From assembly GCA_016195815.1 (NCBI GenBank), contig JACPYX010000009.1, positions 1 to 64,000 on the forward strand: a stretch of DNA of 64,000 nt. The letters run 5' to 3'. The DNA is from Chloroflexota bacterium. Lineage in GTDB: Bacteria > Chloroflexota > Anaerolineae > Anaerolineales > Villigracilaceae. Position 1 is the first letter of the stretch, and every line of letters begins with the position of its first letter. Positions 25,179 through 32,653 of this stretch are shown in pieces. The position numbers and the translations under genes are program-made. The notes below the pieces were generated by a model. The model was not told where the DNA came from. It searched no databases and saw only the letters and a list, made by a program, of their open reading frames with translations.

Positions 25179-25184
25179 TAAAAT
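25179..25184 (+). promoter_or_regulatory. -10 like box of the membrane protein gene
   Basis: TAAAAT 8 nt before the ATG at 25193, with no Shine-Dalgarno sequence. Confidence 0.45.
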
Positions 25185-25192
25185 CACAACCT

Positions 25193-26200
25193 ATGAAAAA
25201 ATGGCAATTCTGGCTCGGTGTTCTAATCAGTGTGGTCTTCATTTGGCTGGCCCTGCGCGGCCTGCGTCTCGACCAGTTTTGGGGCGCCGTTAAAACAGCA
25301 AACTATTGGTGGCTGATTCCGGGCATCGGTGTGTATTTCGTCGGCGTGTGGGTGCGGGCGTGGAGATGGCATTATCTGCTTGGCCCGATCAAAAAGATTC
25401 CGACCAACTCGATGTTTCCCATCACGACCATCGGTTACATGGGTAATAACATTTATCCGGCGCGCGCCGGCGAAGTGTTACGCGCGGTAATCTTGAAGCG
25501 CAGGGAAGGCGTATCGGTTTCCGCTTCGCTGGCAACCATCATCGTCGAAAGAATCTTCGACGGCGTGGTGATGCTGGCGTTTGTCTTCGTCAATCTGCCG
25601 GAACTGGCCAGGTTGACGGGCGGCTCCGGCTTCGTCGGCAATATTCAACAAGTGGCTGTGATTGGAACGGGAGTCTTCCTCGGCGCGCTGGCGATCTTTT
25701 TGCTGGCGGCCATGTTTCCGCACACAACCGCAAAAGTTATGCTGTGGTTCATCGAACATCTCGCGCCCAAACGTCTGCATGAACGAATTACGAGTTTGAT
25801 GAATAAATTTCTAGACGGGCTTGCCTCGCTGCGCTCGCCGCTCAATGTCTTGATGGTCTTTTTTACTTCGGTCATCATCTGGCTTCTTGAGACCGGAAAA
25901 TACTGGTTCGTGATGCAGGCTTTCAATTTCAAGGTTTCGTTCTTCGCATTGATGTTGATGAACGGCATCGTCAATCTGGCGACGACCATTCCGTCTGCGC
26001 CGGGATACATTGGCACGTTCGACGCGCCGGGCATCGCCGTGTTGACGGCTTATGGCGTTGACCAGGCCACCGCCGCAGGTTACACATTGACCCTGCACGT
26101 CGCGCTGTGGCTTCCCATCACCCTGCTGGGCGCGTATTTCCTGGCACGCGAAGGAATCAAATGGAGCGATTCGCTCCGCTCTGAGACGAAAGAAAATTAA
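25193..26200 (+). CDS. Lysylphosphatidylglycerol synthase-like transmembrane protein (UPF0104/AglD type)
   Basis: 335 aa from the ATG at 25193; the frame upstream is a repeat. About eight transmembrane helices. VWVRAWRWHYLLGPIKKIPT, GYMGNNIYPARAGEVLRAVI and the later IPSAPGYIGTFDAPGIAVL are the conserved loops of the LPG_synthase_TM family. It lacks the catalytic domain of MprF, so it probably acts as a flippase or lipid-modifying helper. Archaeal AglD relatives act in protein glycosylation. The specific role is unknown. A flavin oxidoreductase gene follows. Confidence 0.88.
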   Translation: MKKWQFWLGVLISVVFIWLALRGLRLDQFWGAVKTANYWWLIPGIGVYFVGVWVRAWRWHYLLGPIKKIPTNSMFPITTIGYMGNNIYPARAGEVLRAVILKRREGVSVSASLATIIVERIFDGVVMLAFVFVNLPELARLTGGSGFVGNIQQVAVIGTGVFLGALAIFLLAAMFPHTTAKVMLWFIEHLAPKRLHERITSLMNKFLDGLASLRSPLNVLMVFFTSVIIWLLETGKYWFVMQAFNFKVSFFALMLMNGIVNLATTIPSAPGYIGTFDAPGIAVLTAYGVDQATAAGYTLTLHVALWLPITLLGAYFLAREGIKWSDSLRSETKEN

Positions 26201-26203
26201 CTA

Positions 26204-26270
26204 CAAAGGCACAAAGAACACAGAGTTTTTCTTTGTGAACCCAAGAGTTCTTCGTGTCTCTGTGGTGAAA
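26204..26270. repeat. Palindromic low-complexity spacer
   Basis: CACAAAGAACACAGAG on the left mirrors CTTCGTGTCTCTGTGG on the right, with a shorter inner pair (CACAAAG/CTTTGTG). A related phrase occurs at 20985-21062. It fills the gap upstream of the FAD oxidoreductase gene, just before its ribosome site. Confidence 0.5.
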
Positions 26271-26280
26271 AGGATAAATA

Positions 26281-27585
26281 ATGAAAATCGCGATTATCGG
26301 CGCGGGGTTTGGCGGCATGGCGGCCGCCTACGATCTTAGAAGAGCGGGGCATCAGGTAATCATTTTCGAATCTGCCGATTACGTCGGCGGACTGGCGAGC
26401 GGATTCAAAGAGCCGCATTGGGATTGGTCGGTCGAGAAGTTCTATCACCATTGGTTTCAATCGGATAAATCCATGCTCAGCCTGATCCATGAACTGGGTT
26501 GGGACGACAAGGTCGTCTTTCCGCGTCCATACACCGTTTTGCTTCACAACGGCAAATGGTATCCGTTCGACTCGATCCTGAAGGTGCTTCTTTTTCCGGG
26601 ACTTGGATTCGGACTCGACAAAATCCGTTTTGGCTTCGTCGGAGCCTATCTCCGTTTAACGAACAACTGGAAAGCTTTGGAAAAAAATACCGCCCATGAA
26701 TGGATGCCAAAGTACGCGGGCCGCGAAGTTTATCGGAAGATGTGGGAACCGCTGTTGATCGGCAAGTTCGGGCCGTACTATAAACAAGTCAACATGGCGT
26801 GGATGTGGGCGCGGCTCAAAGCGCGCACCACGCGTCTCGGCACGTTCGAAGGCGGCTTCCAGAATTTCGCAAATATGTTTGCCAAAAAACTGCGGGATTC
26901 GGGAGTCGAGATTCGGCTGAGGGCAATGGTCAAGTCTATTAAACGGGAGCCGGATAAGGGTCTCGTAATTGAGGCGGGAGAAAAGGAAGCGTTCGATAAA
27001 GTTCTCATCACCGCCTCGCCAAATTTGATGACGAAGTTGTGTCCCGATCTGCCGGAAAATTATTTGAAGGGTCTGCTCGAGTTGAAATCCATGGGCGCGG
27101 TGGTGATGGTCGTGTCGCTCAAGCGCCAACTTTCGGAACAGGGCTATTACTGGTTCAACCTGCCGAAAGAAGAAGGCTATCCTTTTCTGGCTTTGGTGGA
27201 GCATACGAATTTTGTTTCACCCGAACATTTCGGCGGCGATCATATTGTGTACGCGGGCGATTATCTCGAAACGGGCCACGAATATTTTTCGATGAGCGAC
27301 GAGCAGTTGTTGGAACAATTCACGCCCGCCTTTAAAAAATTCAATCCCGCCTTCGAAAAAGATTGGGTGAAGAAGGTCTGGGTATTCAAAACAAATTATG
27401 CCCAGCCCGTGCCTTTGTTGGATCATTCGAAAAACATCCCCGCGATTCAAACGCCGATTGAGGGGTTGTATTTCGCTTCGATGAGCCAGGTCTATCCATG
27501 GGACCGCGGCACGAATTTTGCAGTGGAGATCGGAAGACGCGCGGCAAAGATGATGTTATCGGAAGCGGCCGAGAGAGCCAAATAA
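26281..27585 (+). CDS. FAD/NAD(P)-dependent oxidoreductase (amine oxidase/protoporphyrinogen oxidase-like)
   Basis: 434 aa flavoprotein. The N-terminal dinucleotide fold is IAIIGAGFGGMAAAYDLRRA with the acidic end of strand 2 in VIIFESADYVGGLASGFKEP. The C-terminal end (YFASMSQVYPWDRGTNFAVE) is typical of the NAD(P)-binding amine oxidase/UDP-galactopyranose mutase-like group found in polysaccharide or lipid clusters. The substrate is unknown. Start ATG preceded by AAGGAT. Its last 30 nt overlap the convergent small membrane protein gene. Confidence 0.88.
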   Translation: MKIAIIGAGFGGMAAAYDLRRAGHQVIIFESADYVGGLASGFKEPHWDWSVEKFYHHWFQSDKSMLSLIHELGWDDKVVFPRPYTVLLHNGKWYPFDSILKVLLFPGLGFGLDKIRFGFVGAYLRLTNNWKALEKNTAHEWMPKYAGREVYRKMWEPLLIGKFGPYYKQVNMAWMWARLKARTTRLGTFEGGFQNFANMFAKKLRDSGVEIRLRAMVKSIKREPDKGLVIEAGEKEAFDKVLITASPNLMTKLCPDLPENYLKGLLELKSMGAVVMVVSLKRQLSEQGYYWFNLPKEEGYPFLALVEHTNFVSPEHFGGDHIVYAGDYLETGHEYFSMSDEQLLEQFTPAFKKFNPAFEKDWVKKVWVFKTNYAQPVPLLDHSKNIPAIQTPIEGLYFASMSQVYPWDRGTNFAVEIGRRAAKMMLSEAAERAK

Positions 27586-27927
27586 AAGCTGGAGGAGTCC
27601 CAGCAGGCCCACCAATAAAATGATCACACCGATGATCAGTCTGAACTCGGCCAGAGCATTTCCCAATCGTCCAAGCGATGGGCCAATGGAGGGAATGGAC
27701 CGCAGCGCGCTGGCCGCCAGAACGAACCCGGCCAAAATCAACAGGATGCCCTGGAGGCTGAACAGTTCGAGAATACCGAGAACGATGGCGACGACTCCAA
27801 TCACAACGTCAAACGCGCTCAGCCAGCCTGCAAACTTTTCCAGCGAGGGCCCAATGCCGGGGACTTTACGCAGGGCGTCGCTGAGCAGAACCAGTCCGGC
27901 CAAAATGGAAACAATTATGGTGATCAT
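27556..27927 (-). CDS. Small membrane protein made of two internal repeats
   Basis: 123 aa, four hydrophobic segments. The two halves are repeats of each other: ILAGLVLLSDALRKVPGIGP and ILAGFVLAASALRSIPSIGP each lead through a short soluble turn into a second helix (VIGVVAIVLGILELF; IIGVIILLVGLLGLL). This points to gene duplication of a two-helix unit. No known function. Its ATG overlaps the TGA of a 19-codon frame just upstream (ATGA), and its end overlaps the oxidoreductase gene by 30 nt. Confidence 0.75.
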   Translation of the reverse strand: MITIIVSILAGLVLLSDALRKVPGIGPSLEKFAGWLSAFDVVIGVVAIVLGILELFSLQGILLILAGFVLAASALRSIPSIGPSLGRLGNALAEFRLIIGVIILLVGLLGLLQLLFGSLGRFR

Positions 27928-27983
27928 TTTTTATCCAATTGCAGCAGGGCGGCAGTGAACCGGAAACGATGTATGCCTTTCAT
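27924..27983 (-). CDS. Short upstream reading frame coupled to the repeat membrane protein
   Basis: 19 codons from the ATG at 27983, with a strong AAGGAG 9 nt upstream, ending in TGA that overlaps the next ATG (ATGA). The peptide is basic with a short hydrophobic middle. The downstream gene has no ribosome site of its own, so it probably depends on translation of this frame. It may be a leader peptide; no function of its own is known. Confidence 0.45.
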   Translation of the reverse strand: MKGIHRFRFTAALLQLDKK

Positions 27984-28363
27984 GGTTGTTCGCTCCTTTC
28001 AAACTTATAAAGATTTGCGAATATCAAGTTCATAAAGATATTTTATGGCGCCAATGACTTAAGATGAAAGAGAACCATTCGGACTAGATGAAATAATGGC
28101 AGACACCCGAGACCTTGTTGATTTCGGGTGTCTGCTGAGAGGAGGAGAATTTAAGGTTTCGCTTTCGCCTTATGATTGCATTCTAATGCGCCAAGATGAC
28201 GCGGCCATGACACGCCCTTAAGCGTAATCTTATTTTCCTCGCCCAAAGATAGACGTTTTGAAAAAAAAACTTTGCAACATGTGAAATGAAGTGTACAATA
28301 GCAGCGTCAAAACTTTGTAACGCCGCGCCTGCGGCGTTCCCTTAACCCAAAAGGAGAATCCCC
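27984..28363. other. Intergenic region upstream of ssb
   Basis: 380 bp without a gene. It contains a 12-bp perfect inverted repeat at 28099-28135 (GCAGACACCCGA / TCGGGTGTCTGC, 13-nt loop) not followed by a T-run, the ssb promoter at 28272-28299, and a leader hairpin at 28319-28338. Confidence 0.6.
28272..28299 (+). promoter_or_regulatory. Promoter of ssb
   Basis: TTGCAA and TACAAT separated by 16 nt, giving a leader of about 60 nt. The leader holds a GC-rich stem AACGCCGC / GCGGCGTT (28319-28338) just before the AAGGAG ribosome site, which could tune ssb translation. Confidence 0.6.
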
Positions 28364-28792
28364 ATGTACCACACCATTATTATCGTCGGCAATCTCGGCA
28401 AGGACCCCGAAATGCGTTACACCCCTTCGGGTCAGGCTGTGACCTCGTTCTCGGTCGCATCGAATCGCAAATACACCGCCTCCAACGGCGAGCAGGTCAG
28501 CGAGACCATCTGGTTCCGCGTTTCGGCCTGGGGCAAACAAGCCGAGATTTGCAATCAATATCTCAAGAAAGGCTCCAAAGTTTTGATCGAAGGCCGCCTA
28601 ACTCCTGACAAGACCACCGGCGGCCCGCGCATCTGGCAAAAGCAGGATGGTTCCTCCGGCGCTTCGTTTGAAATTACTGCCGGAACCGTTCGATTCCTGA
28701 GTTCACGCGGCGAAGGCGAAGCCAGCGGCGGCGGTATGCCCGCTGACAGCGGCGACTTCTCCGCTCCCGCCGAAGACGATATTCCCTTCTAA
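28364..28792 (+). CDS. ssb: Single-stranded DNA-binding protein
   Basis: 142 aa. N-terminal OB-fold: TIIIVGNLGKDPEMRYTPSG, SFSVASNRKY, ETIWFRVSAWGKQAEICNQY and LIEGRLTPD. A short Gly/Ser-rich linker leads to the acidic tail ending DDIPF, which recruits partner proteins. It covers single-stranded DNA in replication and repair. It is somewhat shorter than E. coli SSB (178 aa) through a shorter linker. Strong AAGGAG site; ended by the hairpin at 28802. Two genes further on is a translin homologue. Confidence 0.97.
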   Translation: MYHTIIIVGNLGKDPEMRYTPSGQAVTSFSVASNRKYTASNGEQVSETIWFRVSAWGKQAEICNQYLKKGSKVLIEGRLTPDKTTGGPRIWQKQDGSSGASFEITAGTVRFLSSRGEGEASGGGMPADSGDFSAPAEDDIPF

Positions 28793-28801
28793 ATAATCAG
28801 C

Positions 28802-28830
28802 AAGGACACAGCAAAATTGCTGTGTCCTTT
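28802..28830 (+). terminator. Terminator after ssb
   Basis: Perfect 11-bp stem AAGGACACAGC / GCTGTGTCCTT, 6-nt loop, with the T-run starting inside the stem end. Confidence 0.8.
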
Positions 28831-28849
28831 AACAAAAACTGGAAATCTT

Positions 28850-29170
28850 ATGGTCCTCCCCAAACCGCAAGGCCCCATTCTTGAAATCCCGCCAGGCATG
28901 GAAACGGTCTATAGCAACCTGGCGCGCATCTCCCACTCTCCCGCTGACATCGTGATAGATTTTGCGCAACTGCTTCCGGCAGAGACAAAAGCCGTGGTCA
29001 AGTCGCGCGTATTGATGTCGCCGCTTTCGGCCAAGTTGTTATTGCGCGCATTGACAGAAAATATTGCCCGTTACGAAGCCGCCTTTGGCGAGATCAGCGT
29101 ACCGGTCAATTCGACGCTGGCCGAAACCCTTTTCAAACCGCACCAGCCGCCGGAACCGCCTAAAGAATAA
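28850..29170 (+). CDS. DUF3467 domain protein
   Basis: 106 aa from the ATG at 28850 with GGAAA upstream; an earlier in-frame start would lie inside the terminator. GMETVYSNLARISHSPADIV and the IDFAQLLP stretch, followed by SRVLMSPLSAKLLLRALTEN, match DUF3467. The family is of unknown function and widespread in bacteria and archaea. It is followed after 8 nt by the translin-family gene, so the two are probably cotranscribed. Confidence 0.85.
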   Translation: MVLPKPQGPILEIPPGMETVYSNLARISHSPADIVIDFAQLLPAETKAVVKSRVLMSPLSAKLLLRALTENIARYEAAFGEISVPVNSTLAETLFKPHQPPEPPKE

Positions 29171-29178
29171 GAGTTATC

Positions 29179-29868
29179 ATGCACAAACTTGAAGGCATTA
29201 CCGAAAAGATCCGCGCCGGCTTCGACGCGCGCACCGCGGCGCGCGACCGGGCCCTGTCGCAGGCGCGCCAATTGACGCGCGCCTGCTCGCTCGCCATCCG
29301 CGCTGTCCATCGCGACGAGACGGATGTGATGGACGAACATTTATCAGAAGCGGGAAAATTAGCCGAGACTCTGAAAAACGACCTGGCAAAATATCCCGAC
29401 TTGTTCTTTGCAGGCTACACACAAGATGCGCTGAAGGAATATGTCGAAGCCAATGTCACTTGCGCGCTAATCCAAAACAAGCCGCTGCTCACGCCTGATG
29501 AATTGGGCGTGGCTGATGCAACTTATTTGAACGGCATGGCCGAGGTGGTCGGCGAATTGCGGCGCAGGATCATGGATATTTTGCGTCACGGTTATTCCCA
29601 AGAGGCAGAACGTTTGCTCACCATTATGGATGATATTTATTCGGTGCTGGTCACCATGGATTATCCCGACGCGATCACGAACGGCCTGCGCCGCCAGACT
29701 GACCTGGCGCGCGGCATTATCGAGAAGACACGCGGCGACATCACATTCAGTCTGCGCGGCGAACATCTTGAACAAGCCATCGGGCGACTGAGCGCTCAAT
29801 TAAACGGCAGCCAGCCGGAAGTCAATGAAAGAGGCGAACGCGTTTCTCCATCCGGCCAGGAAGAATAA
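29179..29868 (+). CDS. Translin family protein
   Basis: 229 aa, all-helical. DRALSQARQLTRACSLAIRA, the YTQDALKEYVEANV helix with its acidic residues, and the MDILRHGYSQEAERLLTIMD, DIYSVLVTMDYPDAI and LRRQTDLARGIIEKTRGDIT segments correspond to the translin fold. Eukaryotic translin, with TRAX, binds and cleaves single-stranded RNA as an octamer; bacterial and archaeal homologues are little studied. Located between DUF3467 and a membrane protein gene, near ssb. Catalytic residues could not be confirmed by eye. Confidence 0.8.
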   Translation: MHKLEGITEKIRAGFDARTAARDRALSQARQLTRACSLAIRAVHRDETDVMDEHLSEAGKLAETLKNDLAKYPDLFFAGYTQDALKEYVEANVTCALIQNKPLLTPDELGVADATYLNGMAEVVGELRRRIMDILRHGYSQEAERLLTIMDDIYSVLVTMDYPDAITNGLRRQTDLARGIIEKTRGDITFSLRGEHLEQAIGRLSAQLNGSQPEVNERGERVSPSGQEE

Positions 29869-29873
29869 GTCAA

Positions 29874-30494
29874 ATGGCAAAAGCAGGCAGACGTTATCCA
29901 CTTGTTATTTATACGCGCATGATAGACCGCTGGTGGCCGGCCATCTTCTTTCTTGGGCTGGCCCTGCTGGCATTGGCCTGGCCGTTCTATCAAGATTTAT
30001 ATACGCGGCTGACCGAACCGTGGCGCTGGATGACCCTGGCCGGATTGGGCGCAGCCGTGATCTTGGTATCGCTCATCATGCTGGCGCTGCGCAAGAGCGC
30101 ATACGTGCAGCCGTTTGGTGACCATTTATTGCTCGCCACACCCTTCCTGCGGATGAATATTTCTTACCGCCGAATCCTGCGCACCACAACCGCCAGCATG
30201 GCGTCCCTGTTTCCTTCCAAAAGTTTGCGCGGCATGAAGCGCGAGATCATCGAACCCCTGGCCTCTATGACCGCAGTGGTCATGGAACTGAACGCTTTTC
30301 CCATTTCACGCAGCGTGTTAAAATTTTTTCTTTCTTCTTTTTTCTTCAAAGATCAGACGCCGCATTTTGTGATCCTCACCCAAAACTGGATGGGGTTCAG
30401 CACTGAACTTGAGAGTCTGCGCGCCAGCGGGAATCAACCCCTGCAACATCGAACTGCAAACCAGTCCATTCTTTCCAAACTGCCGAAGAAATGA
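29874..30494 (+). CDS. Membrane protein of unknown function
   Basis: 206 aa. Two transmembrane helices near the N-terminus (WWPAIFFLGLALLALAWPFY and WMTLAGLGAAVILVSLIMLA) precede a soluble domain of PH-like appearance (SAYVQPFGDHLLLATPFLRM). No family is recognised with confidence. Its stop overlaps the next start (ATGA), so it is coupled to the nucleoside enzyme gene. It seems to belong to the DUF3467-translin transcription unit. Confidence 0.75.
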   Translation: MAKAGRRYPLVIYTRMIDRWWPAIFFLGLALLALAWPFYQDLYTRLTEPWRWMTLAGLGAAVILVSLIMLALRKSAYVQPFGDHLLLATPFLRMNISYRRILRTTTASMASLFPSKSLRGMKREIIEPLASMTAVVMELNAFPISRSVLKFFLSSFFFKDQTPHFVILTQNWMGFSTELESLRASGNQPLQHRTANQSILSKLPKK

Positions 30495-30913
30495 ATATTT
30501 ATTTTGCCTGTTCCATCACGGGCGGACGCGAATACGAGCGCATCTATCAGGACCTGACGGCGGCCCTGCTGGCGGACGGCCACACCATCCCGACCGCGCG
30601 CCTGGCCGACTCGAACGTCGTGCTGACGGAAGAGGCCGTTTCGCCGCGCGAAGTGTACGAACGCGATGTGATCTGGATGCGCGCAGCCGACGCATTGATC
30701 GCAGAAGTCAGCGTGCCATCGCATGGCGTTGGGTATGAAATTGGCTTCGCCTTGAACGCAGGTAAACCGGTTTTATGTTTATATCAGGACGGGCGTAAAA
30801 TCTCGAAGATGATCGGCGGCAACCCTCACCCGAACTTGCTGGTCGAGGCCTATAAAGATGTGGGTGAAGCCATCAAGCTGGCAAAAAATTTTCTCGAAGG
30901 CATACAAAGTTAG
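30491..30913 (+). CDS. Nucleoside 2-deoxyribosyltransferase / DNPH1-like hydrolase
   Basis: 140 aa. NIYFACSITGGREYERIYQD is the N-terminal nucleotide-handling loop with the SIxGG motif of the DNPH1 branch. YERDVIWMRAADALIAEVSV and PSHGVGYEIGFALNAGKPVL carry the catalytic Glu of this fold (GxxxExG). DNPH1 enzymes cleave deoxynucleoside 5'-monophosphates and clean up modified nucleotides; deoxyribosyltransferases move the base. The motif form favours the hydrolase branch. It ends the operon at the hairpin 30914-30942. Confidence 0.87.
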   Translation: MNIYFACSITGGREYERIYQDLTAALLADGHTIPTARLADSNVVLTEEAVSPREVYERDVIWMRAADALIAEVSVPSHGVGYEIGFALNAGKPVLCLYQDGRKISKMIGGNPHPNLLVEAYKDVGEAIKLAKNFLEGIQS

Positions 30914-30942
30914 AAGTCCGGCATGGAGCGCCGGACTTTTTA
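30914..30942 (+). terminator. Terminator between convergent operons
   Basis: AAGTCCGGC / GCCGGACTT stem with a 7-nt loop, then TTT. It separates the nucleoside enzyme gene from the convergent sigma factor gene. Confidence 0.75.
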
Positions 30943-30958
30943 TGTTCATCGAACAATC

Positions 30959-32590
30959 TTATAAATAATCCCTCAATTGCCGGCTGCGCGAAGGATGGCG
31001 CAATTTACGCAAAGCCTTGGCCTCGATCTGACGAATGCGTTCGCGCGTTACATCGAAATGGCGGCTGACTTCCTCCAGTGTGTGTTCTCTGCCATCCATC
31101 AAACCGAAGCGCATCTCAAGCACCTGGCGCTCGCGCTCTGAAAGCGCAGCCAGCACGTGATGGATCTGCTCACGCAGCATCTCGCGCGAAGCGGCGTCCA
31201 AGGGCTCGATTGCATCCTCATCTTCGATGAAATCACCCAACGAACTTGAATCTTCGTCCCCCACCGGTCCTTCGAGCGAGGCTGGTTCCTCGGCGGAGCG
31301 AAGCACACGGTCTATTTTCTGCATGGCATATTCCAGGCGGCTCTGAATTGCAGGGTCGAGCAGAGTGCCTTCAGACTGTGAACGCATTACGGCCTGCACG
31401 TCTGCCGCGGGAAGATACCCGACTTCCAAAGCCAGTTCGCTGTTATTTGGTTCGCGCCCCAGCACCTGGGTCAGATGTCTTTGAGCGCGCAGGATGCGCG
31501 AAATGGCTTCAAACAAATGCACCGGGATGCGGATGGTGCGCGCCTGCTCGGCAATCGAGCGGTTGATGGACTGGCGGATCCACCAGGTGGCATACGTGCT
31601 GAATTTGAAACCGCGCCGCGGGTCGAATTTTCCGACCGCGCGCAATAAACCGAAATTACCCTCCTGAATTAGATCGAGGAATGAGATGCCGCGCCCGAGA
31701 TATTTTTTGGCAATGCTTACCACCAGGCGCAGGTTGGCGCGCACGATGGAATGATTCGCTTCCTCGGCGCGGACTTTAACGGCATCCATTTCACGGAGCA
31801 GGACCGCCTCTTTAGGCAGATTCTGTTTAAGGGTCCGTGCGACCGGCAGTTTATGACGATCCTGAATGTAGCTTGAAAGCCAGTCCGCACAGTCTGAGGG
31901 CAGGAGGTAGAAACACAGGAAAACACTATAAGCCCGGCGCGCCATATCATCCCAAAGCGGATCATGCCCCCACCGATCGCTTGCCAGGTAATGGCGCAGG
32001 TAAGACGGCGCATCCTGCTCCCAGCCATGATGCAAAGCCTGAGCCTCTGCCAGAATTAAACACAGGTCCGGCAGGCTGGTCTGCAGGCGTTCGGCATCTT
32101 CGCCAAAACGCTGCCAGGATGTAAGCAATTCAGAAATAAGGCTTTGATAAACCCCCACAGCCCGCAGCGTGCCCTTGCGAACAGGGCGCAGGCGGAACGC
32201 AGCCAGGATGCGGTTTGCTTCGATCAAGGTAGCCAGCCGGAATTCGCTATCCGAATCCAGCAGTTTGACCAGCCCGATCTCGCGCAGGTAAAGCCGCACC
32301 GGGTCTTCGGATAGTTCGGCGGCGAGCTCAGGACGATGTTTGATGAGCGACTCCTCAAGCGATTCTTCGAGCGCGTCTTCGTCCGCCCGGATGAGGTCCG
32401 GCTCGGCTGGTTCGAACACGCTCTCGCCCGATTCGAGTTCGTCATCGAACTCAGTCTCTTCAACGGGAGCTTTCTTGTTGCGTTCCGGCAGGACGGACTC
32501 TTCGAACGGCGCATCCTTCTTTCGAAGCAAGCGCGCCTTGCCCTTCAGTTCCCCTTTTTGAGACGGTACGGCTTTTTTCTTAGCAGCCAT
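30959..32590 (-). CDS. rpoD: Primary sigma-70 factor (RpoD/SigA type)
   Basis: 543 aa from the ATG at 32590. The N-terminus is Lys/Glu-rich. Region 1.2 ([16 protein letters not shown]) lies near 97-111. A nonconserved insert spans about 130-275. Regions 2.1-2.4 follow at 280-355 ([40 protein letters not shown]), region 3 at 356-440, and region 4.2 at 505-535 ([20 protein letters not shown]). It directs RNA polymerase to housekeeping promoters, consistent with the TATAAT boxes in this window. Region 3 carries extra residues around 403-430. It sits downstream of dnaG, as in many bacteria. Confidence 0.93.
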   Translation of the reverse strand: MAAKKKAVPSQKGELKGKARLLRKKDAPFEESVLPERNKKAPVEETEFDDELESGESVFEPAEPDLIRADEDALEESLEESLIKHRPELAAELSEDPVRLYLREIGLVKLLDSDSEFRLATLIEANRILAAFRLRPVRKGTLRAVGVYQSLISELLTSWQRFGEDAERLQTSLPDLCLILAEAQALHHGWEQDAPSYLRHYLASDRWGHDPLWDDMARRAYSVFLCFYLLPSDCADWLSSYIQDRHKLPVARTLKQNLPKEAVLLREMDAVKVRAEEANHSIVRANLRLVVSIAKKYLGRGISFLDLIQEGNFGLLRAVGKFDPRRGFKFSTYATWWIRQSINRSIAEQARTIRIPVHLFEAISRILRAQRHLTQVLGREPNNSELALEVGYLPAADVQAVMRSQSEGTLLDPAIQSRLEYAMQKIDRVLRSAEEPASLEGPVGDEDSSSLGDFIEDEDAIEPLDAASREMLREQIHHVLAALSERERQVLEMRFGLMDGREHTLEEVSRHFDVTRERIRQIEAKALRKLRHPSRSRQLRDYL

Positions 32591-32653
32591 GATTGTTTCA
32601 CCGCGGAGAGATTTTATTGATCTCCGCGCTCCCTGCACGCTCTGCGTTGAATT

